Shown: piece after piece, positions 1 to 6,034 of the stretch | How positions within the stretch are numbered: position 1 is the stretch's first letter | How the letters are laid out: each line of letters starts with the position of its first letter | NCBI GenBank assembly: GCA_913046025.1 | Contig: CAJWRP010000140.1 | Location: forward strand, 1 to 6,298 | Direction of reading: 5' to 3' | DNA length: 6,298 nucleotides | DNA from: an uncultured Chloroflexota bacterium | GTDB lineage: Bacteria > Chloroflexota > Dehalococcoidia > SAR202 > UBA11138 | Notes under the pieces: generated by a model | The model's input: the letters and a program-made list of their open reading frames with translations, nothing else | The model's database searches: none | What the model was told of the DNA's origin: nothing | Program-made: the position numbers and the translations under genes

Positions 1-172
1 GATCTCTTAATGTGAATAAGGGATTGAACATTTTTGAAATTCCGGTCCCGGTCCCAGTTAAAAGAGATTGAATACCACCACCTAAAGAACCCAAAGCCGT
101 ACCAACGCCACTAAATGCACCGATAGTTCCCTGCGCCCGTGCAGGGTCCACTAGTGCAGAGATGGCAAAAGC
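1..172 (-). CDS. Possible gene fragment, glycine-rich, off left edge
   Basis: Function not recognised. One minus-strand frame is open from about position 256 to the left edge. Between about 172 and 1 it reads like protein: it contains DPARAQGTIGAF, then GTALGSLGGG, then TGTGTGISKMFNPLF. The Gly/Ala/Ser-rich part loosely resembles the loop and glycine motif of major facilitator transporters, but it is too short to assign. The C-terminus lies outside the window. There is no ATG in the frame; the only nearby start-type codon is GTG at 151-149, so the piece looks like a gene interior rather than a gene start. The first 120 bases are visibly richer in A/T than the gene to the right, which suggests a different origin. 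The right-hand limit is arbitrary and overlaps the start of the enolase-family gene. It could also be non-coding. Confidence 0.28.
129..146. other. Small hairpin before the enolase-family start codon
   Basis: CCCTGC (129-134) and GCAGGG (141-146) form a perfect 6-bp stem with a 6-base loop, ending 15 bases before the ATG at 162. It could influence translation of the gene that follows, which lacks a good Shine-Dalgarno sequence. There is no T-tract, so it is not a terminator. It may be chance. Confidence 0.25.
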
Positions 173-1310
173 ACCGATCGTTACAAGCGTCGAAGTCAAC
201 GAGATCGAATTTGAAATAAAAGACGTCACGACCGAGCCGATAATCGGAATCCCGATCTATGAGAAGGGTTCTTCGATCCAGCGCAAAGCGCATGTGCTTC
301 GCATCAACACCGACGCTGGGATCACGGGCGAGTACTTCGGCGGTAATGCGGTGGAATACGCGGCGATTCCCGGGCTCGCCAGGTTGCTGATCGGCAAGAA
401 CGCACTCGACCGGGAGTTGTTCTACAACGATGCTAAGCAAGCGTTACGACAGGAAGCCAGCATGGGCCGGTCGCAGATCGACATCGCCCTGTGGGACATC
501 GCAGGGAAGTTGCTGGATGTGCCAGTTCATCAGTTACTTGGCACCTATCGAAAAGAGTTCCCGTGCTACGCAAGTACCTACATCTCCGATTTCGATCCAG
601 AAGGACTCTCCAGCGCAGAAGCGATGGCCGATTTCGCAGAGCAGTGCTTTGAGCTCGGCTACCCGGCATTCAAGATCCACCCATGGATGGGACAGCCGTT
701 GAACAAGCAGATCGAGATGGTGGCGGCCGTCGGCAAGCGCATGGCCGGGAAGATGGATCTGATGCTGGACCCGGTCTGCACCTACGAGACGTTCGGCGAT
801 GCCGTGAAGGTGGGCAAGGTCTGTGACGAGTGGGGCTATTACTGGTACGAGGACCCACTGGTCGAAGAGGACATCTACAACTACGTGAAGCTAAAGCACA
901 AGCTGGACATACCGATAATGTCCACGGAATACGCTCCCGGCAGGTTATACGGCATGGTCCAATGGATACAGAGCTATGCTACCGATATCCTGCGCGGCGA
1001 TGTAGCAGTTACCGGCGGCATCACCCCGCTTATCAAGATCGCTCATATTGCAGAAGGCTTCGGCATGAAGTGCGAGATTCACCACGGGGGTAACTCGCTT
1101 AACAACGTCGCCAACTTGCATGTGATGATGGCCGTCCACAATTGCGAGTTCTACGAGGTGTTCCCGGCCACAGGCGCCAACAAGTACGGCCTTGTGAACG
1201 ACATCGAGGTTGACAACAAAGGTCTTGTCTACGCTCCGACAGAGCCAGGCCTCGGTTACGAAATTGACTGGGATCTAGTGGAACGAGATAAGGTCCAGGT
1301 AGTCTCCTAG
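162..1310 (+). CDS. Enolase-superfamily enzyme, mandelate racemase/muconate lactonizing (MR/MLE) family
   Basis: A cytoplasmic Mg2+-dependent enzyme of the enolase superfamily, mandelate racemase subgroup. These enzymes abstract the proton alpha to a carboxylate and then racemise or dehydrate the acid. The 382 residues match the family's usual length. Residues about 8-125 are the capping domain, ending in the typical IDIALWDIAGKLL motif (106-118); about 135-360 are the barrel. Visible active-site residues are K171 and H173 (K-x-H on strand 2), metal ligands D203 (LDP), E230 (YEDP) and E256 (STE), the D280 (RGDV)/H307 (EIHHGG) dyad, and E332. The C-terminus has the usual PGLG (362-365). ATG 162 is the only start-type codon after the in-frame stop at 69-71. 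Its ribosome site is weak: only a purine-rich GCAGAG directly abuts the ATG. Acid-sugar dehydratase activity is the likeliest reading, but the substrate cannot be named. No operon partner is visible. Confidence 0.93.
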   Translation: MAKAPIVTSVEVNEIEFEIKDVTTEPIIGIPIYEKGSSIQRKAHVLRINTDAGITGEYFGGNAVEYAAIPGLARLLIGKNALDRELFYNDAKQALRQEASMGRSQIDIALWDIAGKLLDVPVHQLLGTYRKEFPCYASTYISDFDPEGLSSAEAMADFAEQCFELGYPAFKIHPWMGQPLNKQIEMVAAVGKRMAGKMDLMLDPVCTYETFGDAVKVGKVCDEWGYYWYEDPLVEEDIYNYVKLKHKLDIPIMSTEYAPGRLYGMVQWIQSYATDILRGDVAVTGGITPLIKIAHIAEGFGMKCEIHHGGNSLNNVANLHVMMAVHNCEFYEVFPATGANKYGLVNDIEVDNKGLVYAPTEPGLGYEIDWDLVERDKVQVVS

Positions 1311-1444
1311 TCACTGCACCACGATAACTGTCTTGACAAGCATGGAAGATACGTCCAGCGTTGAGCGGGTATATCAACGTTCTCCTCCGATTTGCGTATT
1401 GCAGCGTGCATCCGGCCGATCGTGAGGATGTCCATGTCAATCAC
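1307..1444 (-). CDS. Doubtful 45-codon ORF
   Basis: A 45-codon frame starting at GTG (1444-1442), or at ATG 1435. It begins VIDMDILTIGRMHAAIRK and ends in TAG at 1309-1307, overlapping the enolase-family stop tail to tail by four bases. GGAG lies seven bases upstream of the GTG, a plausible ribosome site, and the first 27 residues look protein-like. I recognise no family and see no domain. It may be the remnant of a longer decayed gene or pure chance; the latter is at least as likely. Confidence 0.15.
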   Translation of the reverse strand: MIDMDILTIGRMHAAIRKSEENVDIPAQRWTYLPCLSRQLSWCSD

Positions 1445-1841
1445 TTAGGTTCTCCGTGTCCGGCACTGTATGTGGGTCCAGGCCGTCTCGAACGCGTCGT
1501 TTTGCTCCTCCGTTGTTGGGCATGATATCAAATAGAATTGCCCAGGAAGGCAGACCTGAAAAGTGCACCATGACTCAGGCGGCAAACACAACTAGCGTTC
1601 CATGTTCACGGTATAAGCCGACCCTACTCCGTCTCCCAATACCCATATTTTATTGCCTTCCAGCATTACTTTGTTGGGGATTGAAAATTGGGTCACAAAA
1701 TTGAACGATGCGGCTTAGAGGACTGAGGGACGGTGGGGTAAGTGTTGACTACGATTGTCTGTTCGCTAGAACTTTGTCCCGAACTCGTCTCGGGAACCTC
1801 AGGTATGAATCTGCGTGTCTACTGCCGACTGATGGGACATT
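1311..1841. other. Intergenic stretch without a supported gene
   Basis: All six frames are broken often. Apart from the doubtful minus-strand ORF at its left end, the only thing of note is a 44-codon frame at 1570-1704 (+). It begins MTQAANTTSVPC and holds one hydrophobic segment (LPIPIFYCLPALLCWGL), but has no ribosome site. A perfect 6-bp hairpin lies at 1777-1795 (TCCCGA, 7-base loop, TCGGGA) without a T-tract. A TTGACA at 1333-1338 has no matching -10 box. The stretch is best read as non-coding or strongly decayed sequence. Confidence 0.5.
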
Positions 1842-1887
1842 AACTCTTAATCAGTAGGTTCTCGGTTAGACCCCGAGCGAATCACCA
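1842..1887 (+). pseudogene. tRNA-Lys(CTT) 3'-half remnant
   Basis: The sequence from AACTCTTAATCAGTAGG onward follows the 3' half of a bacterial lysine tRNA. The anticodon loop is CTCTTAA (1844-1850; anticodon CTT at 1846-1848) and the variable loop is a standard 5 bases (1856-1860). The T stem CTCGG/CCGAG pairs perfectly (1861-1865 with 1873-1877), and ACCA follows at 1884-1887. Signs of decay are an A in place of the invariant C of the T loop (TTAGACC, 1866-1872), an A-C mismatch in the anticodon stem, and only six bases between T stem and ACCA. The 5' half is not recognisable: 1806-1812 can pair partly with the acceptor end, but no normal D arm follows. It is therefore a pseudogene or the 3'-half copy left at an integration site. 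An intact but aberrant tRNA is unlikely. Confidence 0.6.
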
Positions 1888-1900
1888 ACTTTTAGGCAAG

Positions 1901-1938
1901 AAAAAGCCCCGAGTTTTAAAATCGGGGCTTTTCTTTTT
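1901..1938. terminator. Bidirectional rho-independent terminator
   Basis: AAAAGCCCCGA (1902-1912) and TCGGGGCTTTT (1922-1932) form a perfect 11-bp stem with a 9-base loop. On the plus strand CTTTTT follows (1933-1938). On the minus strand the stem ends in GGGGCTTTTTCTTG, so it works both ways. On the minus strand it sits about 60 bases after the last stop of the NHL remnant and closes the lipoprotein transcription unit. On the plus strand it follows the tRNA remnant by 14 bases, the usual position for a tRNA terminator, and is about 590 bases beyond the enolase-family gene. Confidence 0.88.
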
Positions 1939-1993
1939 CGGTTTGAACGTATTGGTCTTATTTTCTCCAAGGACCAACCTATAGCATCAGCGG

Positions 1994-2221
1994 CTAAGGA
2001 CCCACGGAGAGCTTCTGGAGACGGTGGTTCGCTAAGTCTGCAACGTATGAGCTACCGTCCGATACAACCGCGACTCCGTGTGGGGCGTCGAACTCCCCGG
2101 CGCCAGTGACAGACCTATCCTACTGGCTAACGAACACGCCTTCGGGGGTGAATTTCTGGATGACGAGGGGAATTGGGTAATTGATGATAAGGCCGTCAAC
2201 TTAGAGGGCCGCAAGCTCCCC
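1994..2221 (-). pseudogene. NHL-repeat protein remnant, C-terminal part
   Basis: Reading the minus strand in the same frame as the preceding lipoprotein gives an NHL beta-propeller C-terminus. IQKFTPEGVFVSQ is followed by TAG (2122-2120), then DRSVTGAGEFDAPHGVAV, then SYVADLANHRLQKLSVGP and a TAG at 1996-1994. The pattern (G-EF-x-x-PHGVAV, YVAD-x-x-NHR-x-QK) is typical of NHL repeats, extracellular or periplasmic blades that bind proteins or ligands. The internal TAG falls exactly where the family usually has Trp (SQW), consistent with a single TGG to TAG change. A second stop (TAA, 2203-2201) precedes VDG, where another repeat would begin, and the repeat between them is garbled (residues and the expected VAD motif missing). 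There is no start codon or N-terminus. It is either the tail of a deleted downstream gene or a lost extension of the lipoprotein. The NHL identity is clear; the history is inferred. Confidence 0.7.
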
Positions 2222-5200
2222 TTATTCCCCTCCAAAAAGGTGCGCTCCCAGTTCGGCTGAAAGTACGGTGTATCCTGCATTCAGGCCCCCGCTGGGGATG
2301 CCCAGCCCCCCCACACTAGTAGCATGATTCAACAGATACGGTAGCGGTTGAATATCGCCGGAACACCTCATCTCTACCACTATCGAGCCGATCATCCCAC
2401 CCTGGCTTAAATATTCCATAAAAGGAAGCTGCCCAACCAGTGCGTTCAACACGTCCATCCAGCCAGCATGGGCTGAACCGGCGGGTGTGCAGATGCTGTT
2501 CTTGATCTCCTCCAGTGACTCCCCACACCCAGCCTGGGTTAGAACGCAACTCGAAAATCCCCCTAGGACTTTATCTACGCCGGCAAACATGCCGGTAACT
2601 AGCCCTCCTAGGAAGGCAACCGATCCACGCAGGCCGTCGATGGTCATCACTTCAGTGTGCCCAGACTGGGGGTTAATGAGGATCCAACCGGTGACCTCCG
2701 GCGCATGGCCGATTGCAACCGCTCGGTCAGGCACGACCACCATGTAGTCGGGGCGGCGCTGACGCTCTTCCTGGATCCTGGACATAGCTTCCCCGGGTAG
2801 GTCGAGTTCGTCGAACGGGAAAGGATCACCGGGCATGATCACGACGAACCTAGGGCGATCCGATCGCTCGGGCTGCTCCTCGAGGTACACGATAAGGTCC
2901 GGGTATTCCACAGGTAGGTCCTCTGATTTTGACAAGTGGTTGGTAGCACTCACCGTCGTACGGAATGAGCGTGATGACCCGTTTCCAACCAGTTCTTCAT
3001 CCGTGATGATTTCCAGAGCGTCCCGGAGTTCCTCTCCACCGGTTGTACGGCGGTAGGTCCCACCACTCCTTCCTGCCAAGTCCATTAAATCACGCTCCCC
3101 GGCGCCTCCTTCCTCGATACCTACGCCGATGGTATGAATCTTCAAGTTCGAAGGGATGACCACTGCTTGCAAAGGAGAGTCGCATGCGTTGTCACCGTCA
3201 GCCAGCACTATAAGATGGCGAACCGCGCCTCTTGCCTCCGATTCCATCCTTCTAATAGCCCCTTGTACGGCACCCGTTAATGGTGTACCCCTCGTGGTGT
3301 AAGCTGGGTGTAGGCGGGTTTTCCCTGCAGCGATGGGGCTCCAGTCAAGGGATAGAGGGAAAATATTGTTGATCTTCTCTGCGCATGTTTCCCCGTACAG
3401 GTTGGTAAACCCCCAAACACTGAATTCAACCACAGGGGGCACCGAGCCGATGCTGTCTTCGAGCGCCGCGGCAACTACCTCAATTTTGGAGACGCACTCT
3501 CGGCCAGCACACTCCGGATCAACCGGATCAACCATGCTTCCGGACGTGTCCACCAGGACGGCGATGCTTCCCCGGAGGGTGGGTCGGGCGGTATTGGGGA
3601 CAGGAGCTGAAAAGCTTCCATCAGGCCAGGTTAAGATATCCAGCCCCTCTCCCTTCAATCGAGCATTCGGTATCCCCACCGTATAAGGCTGCGTCCACGC
3701 CAGGGTCTGGTCGCCCCGGCGCGACATCACCCGCCCCTCAAACCGGAGCGGTGCCGGTGTCGAAACCTCGTGGATCACGGATTCACCAACAGGAGTCATG
3801 ACACGGAACACCATTCGAGATGGGCCGTCTTCCGCTATGACAACCTGATGGTCGCCGGACTCGTCGCTCGCTGAAATTACGGCTATTTCCATGGAATTGC
3901 CGTCGATTGAAATGGACAGCGTATCCTTTCTGAAACGGGTCAGATTTACTCGTTGTCTTGTCGCACAACATGTACCCGGGTCTTTTTTGTACACGAACCG
4001 GATCTCAGTCGCCTGTTCGGCTCGGATGTCCGCCACCACGGACGGAACCAGCCATAATGGGCTCATATACCGGGAACTTCGCCCGTCGTCGTTCCCCCAC
4101 TGCAAAAGTTCGGGTTTGGTCTCAGTCAGTGAGGGAGAGGGGTCATAGGTGCTTGCGGTCGCCAAGACGGAACCTTCACTACTCAAACGTTGCCACTCGG
4201 TATAATCTCGCTTTGACTGAGAGCTTTTGCCGGGGTCAGGAGACTCGAAAGCACGGACATGAGCTTGAATCTCGAAGACCTCATCGTGATAACGGCCGCT
4301 GCCTTGGACTGTGGTCCCCACTATCGTGTCGATTCCTATCTGTATTCCAGAGAGATATACCACACGCGGTACGTAGGTCAGATCTGATCCCTCCACGAGT
4401 AGCAAGAGGTCTATCGGCAATGTGCGGTTTGGCCCAGAACCAATAATCAATCCATTAGCGGCCAACGAATGCGATGCCAGGCCGTCCCACGCGCCCAATC
4501 TCATAGAAGACACTTGTTGTGCATTGGCTTGCAAGAGCAGATCAGTACCTGCAAGGGACACCGTCGCTGTAGCGGCGGAGTCGGGGTCTCTGAATACGAG
4601 CCGGCCACCGGACTGCCCTTGCCTCGTAAGAAGTTTGAGAGATTCATCAAAGAATTGCATGCGACTTACTAGGTCATTGGCCTCATCCTGATAAAGTGCC
4701 GCAAACACCGTTGGAACCGTCATCACAGGCTGGCCAGTAGCCCGCTCCAAGACCCGGCCTTCCACCATAGCGTCGTTTAGCGCCAGGGCGAAATGGATGG
4801 AAGAAGATTGAGGATTGCCGATTATCGCCCTAGTGTTGGAAACCAGATCTAGTGAGGGTATTATGATTGGGCTGTCAGGATACCGCTTTTCAAGCGCCGC
4901 TATGATGATCCTGGGAGCGCGGAACAGCGGTGCTCCCGAGATGTTGGTTTCCTCGAAAAGCTTCTCCGCCCAATAATCCGTCTCCGCTGCCAGTTCGATT
5001 GCGCGCAGTCGTAGAAAATCCTCAGGACGATATTCCCGGTCTCCCTCCATGTCCAAGACACCCAAAGTCTCCGCTTCAACCCGGAAGTAGGGCTCCCCAA
5101 CAACATTCACGGATATCCAGATGGCGTACAAGTCCTGTACCACGTCTGGAGTAACGTTGGTGTATTCGGAGTTGCGGTCAAACAGCGTCCTGTGGTAGTC

Positions 5201-5935
5201 GGCGGTAACCCCTTGAAGGTCGACATGCCGGATGATTAGATCGGCGCGTCTGACGTCCTCCAGAGACGGCCCCGTCCAAGCTGTATGATGGGGAGTATTC
5301 TCGCGACCTATCCTCAGGCGGAGCCGGATTCCATCGCCCGTTTCCACAAAGTCGACCGTAATTGGCCTTGAGCTGCTATTGGGAAGGTCTAGCTCACCCA
5401 ATATGTGGTCAATGTAGCCAATTTCCGACGCATTTTCATCCAGTCGCCAAGCTCTCTGAATAAATTGCACCTGATGAACCAGTAACTGTGGTATTTGCAT
5501 ACTTCGCTTCGCTCCTTCCCCAACCCCGCTAACTACGGCCCGCGACGTGGGCACCTCCACCACATCACCATCTATAAATGCCTCCACTATGCATGTTTCG
5601 CCATTGATGGCGTAGCGGCCCAGGATATCCGACGCGGAAAGTAACTGTCGAACTGCGACGCAGCGATCGATGTCGTTGCCCATGAATGAAGCGATAACGC
5701 CCCCCGGGCTACGCATCGCTCCCGAGTAGTCCAGTGGAAGAAGGATGTTGGCTGCCCAGGTCAATGGGTCTCGCTCATCATCTGAGAGAGCCTCTGCCAA
5801 AGCCAACACGTGGGGATCAATATACTCGTCCACCGCAAAGGAGGAAGCGTCGTTTGCTCCACCGCTGCCGCCGCCACAGGCTAGAGCTAAGGTGGCTAAA
5901 AGACACATAAGCACGAAACCCACAGAATTTATCAT
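2222..5935 (-). CDS. Very large VWA-domain lipoprotein
   Basis: Predicted exported lipoprotein of 1237 residues. Residues 1-19 are a signal peptide and LALAC marks C20 as the lipidation site, followed by a GGGSGG linker. About 788-985 is a von Willebrand factor A domain with a complete metal site: DTSGSM (796-801), T884 in TPLTGA, and D913/D915 in ADGDN. Such domains bind proteins through a divalent metal. About 731-780 (EGRV...DGSFSAPV) resembles a carboxypeptidase-regulatory-like beta domain, and 390-465 may be another. Residues about 40-125 (GNDIDRC at 86-92, GRYAING at 106-112) resemble the core of non-catalytic transglutaminase-like domains; this is my inference. The remainder is unrecognised. 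The start at 5935 is preferred over 5971 because AAGGAT lies five bases upstream and the signal peptide then begins at once. An IS edge lies about 100 bases upstream and an NHL remnant directly downstream. The protein's role is unknown. Confidence 0.9.
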   Translation of the reverse strand: MINSVGFVLMCLLATLALACGGGSGGANDASSFAVDEYIDPHVLALAEALSDDERDPLTWAANILLPLDYSGAMRSPGGVIASFMGNDIDRCVAVRQLLSASDILGRYAINGETCIVEAFIDGDVVEVPTSRAVVSGVGEGAKRSMQIPQLLVHQVQFIQRAWRLDENASEIGYIDHILGELDLPNSSSRPITVDFVETGDGIRLRLRIGRENTPHHTAWTGPSLEDVRRADLIIRHVDLQGVTADYHRTLFDRNSEYTNVTPDVVQDLYAIWISVNVVGEPYFRVEAETLGVLDMEGDREYRPEDFLRLRAIELAAETDYWAEKLFEETNISGAPLFRAPRIIIAALEKRYPDSPIIIPSLDLVSNTRAIIGNPQSSSIHFALALNDAMVEGRVLERATGQPVMTVPTVFAALYQDEANDLVSRMQFFDESLKLLTRQGQSGGRLVFRDPDSAATATVSLAGTDLLLQANAQQVSSMRLGAWDGLASHSLAANGLIIGSGPNRTLPIDLLLLVEGSDLTYVPRVVYLSGIQIGIDTIVGTTVQGSGRYHDEVFEIQAHVRAFESPDPGKSSQSKRDYTEWQRLSSEGSVLATASTYDPSPSLTETKPELLQWGNDDGRSSRYMSPLWLVPSVVADIRAEQATEIRFVYKKDPGTCCATRQRVNLTRFRKDTLSISIDGNSMEIAVISASDESGDHQVVIAEDGPSRMVFRVMTPVGESVIHEVSTPAPLRFEGRVMSRRGDQTLAWTQPYTVGIPNARLKGEGLDILTWPDGSFSAPVPNTARPTLRGSIAVLVDTSGSMVDPVDPECAGRECVSKIEVVAAALEDSIGSVPPVVEFSVWGFTNLYGETCAEKINNIFPLSLDWSPIAAGKTRLHPAYTTRGTPLTGAVQGAIRRMESEARGAVRHLIVLADGDNACDSPLQAVVIPSNLKIHTIGVGIEEGGAGERDLMDLAGRSGGTYRRTTGGEELRDALEIITDEELVGNGSSRSFRTTVSATNHLSKSEDLPVEYPDLIVYLEEQPERSDRPRFVVIMPGDPFPFDELDLPGEAMSRIQEERQRRPDYMVVVPDRAVAIGHAPEVTGWILINPQSGHTEVMTIDGLRGSVAFLGGLVTGMFAGVDKVLGGFSSCVLTQAGCGESLEEIKNSICTPAGSAHAGWMDVLNALVGQLPFMEYLSQGGMIGSIVVEMRCSGDIQPLPYLLNHATSVGGLGIPSGGLNAGYTVLSAELGAHLFGGE
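3514..3533. repeat. 9-bp tandem repeat inside the VWA gene
   Basis: CCGGATCAA occurs twice in direct succession (3514-3522, 3523-3531) and is followed by CC. On the coding strand it gives Val-Asp-Pro twice (residues 802-807), directly after the DTSGSM metal motif. It is an in-frame micro-duplication that lengthens the loop following the metal site. Confidence 0.7.
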
Positions 5936-5940
5936 AGGAA

Positions 5941-5946
5941 ATCCTT
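5941..5946 (-). promoter_or_regulatory. Ribosome binding site of the VWA lipoprotein gene
   Basis: AAGGAT on the minus strand ends five bases before ATG 5935-5933. It decides the start in favour of 5935 over the in-frame ATG at 5971, which would add twelve residues (MAASLSHSQGFP) in front of the signal peptide. No convincing -35/-10 pair was found in the roughly 100 bases up to the IS edge. Confidence 0.7.
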
Positions 5947-6034
5947 GAGAGTGAGACAAACTGGCTGCCACATACTAATGCCTATTTTGGGGTGCATTTC
6001 ACGGCATTGTAACAAACTACTGGAGCTAGAAACC

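Noticed and set aside
111..440. 109-codon minus-strand ORF over the start of the enolase-family gene
   Set aside because: It is a shadow of the MR-family coding sequence; its Cys-rich end is just another frame of the left-edge sequence.
1333..1338. TTGACA, a perfect -35 box
   Set aside because: No -10 box lies at 16-19 bases and no gene follows.
1099..1440. 113-codon minus-strand ORF overlapping the end of the enolase-family gene
   Set aside because: Most of it is antisense to a well-supported gene; its Arg/Cys/Trp-rich sequence is typical of a shadow frame.
1806..1887. Complete tRNA or tmRNA
   Set aside because: There is no normal D arm, the anticodon stem has a mismatch, the T loop lacks its invariant C, and there is no tmRNA tag frame; only the tRNA-Lys 3' half is supported.
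2078..2260. 60-codon plus-strand ORF (GVELPGASDRP...) overlapping the end of the lipoprotein gene
   Set aside because: It is antisense to the NHL-repeat remnant, which gives the recognisable protein; the plus-strand frame matches no family and lacks a ribosome site.
3958..4446. 162-codon plus-strand ORF
   Set aside because: It lies entirely antisense within the intact lipoprotein gene and has an Arg/Ser/Pro-rich shadow composition.
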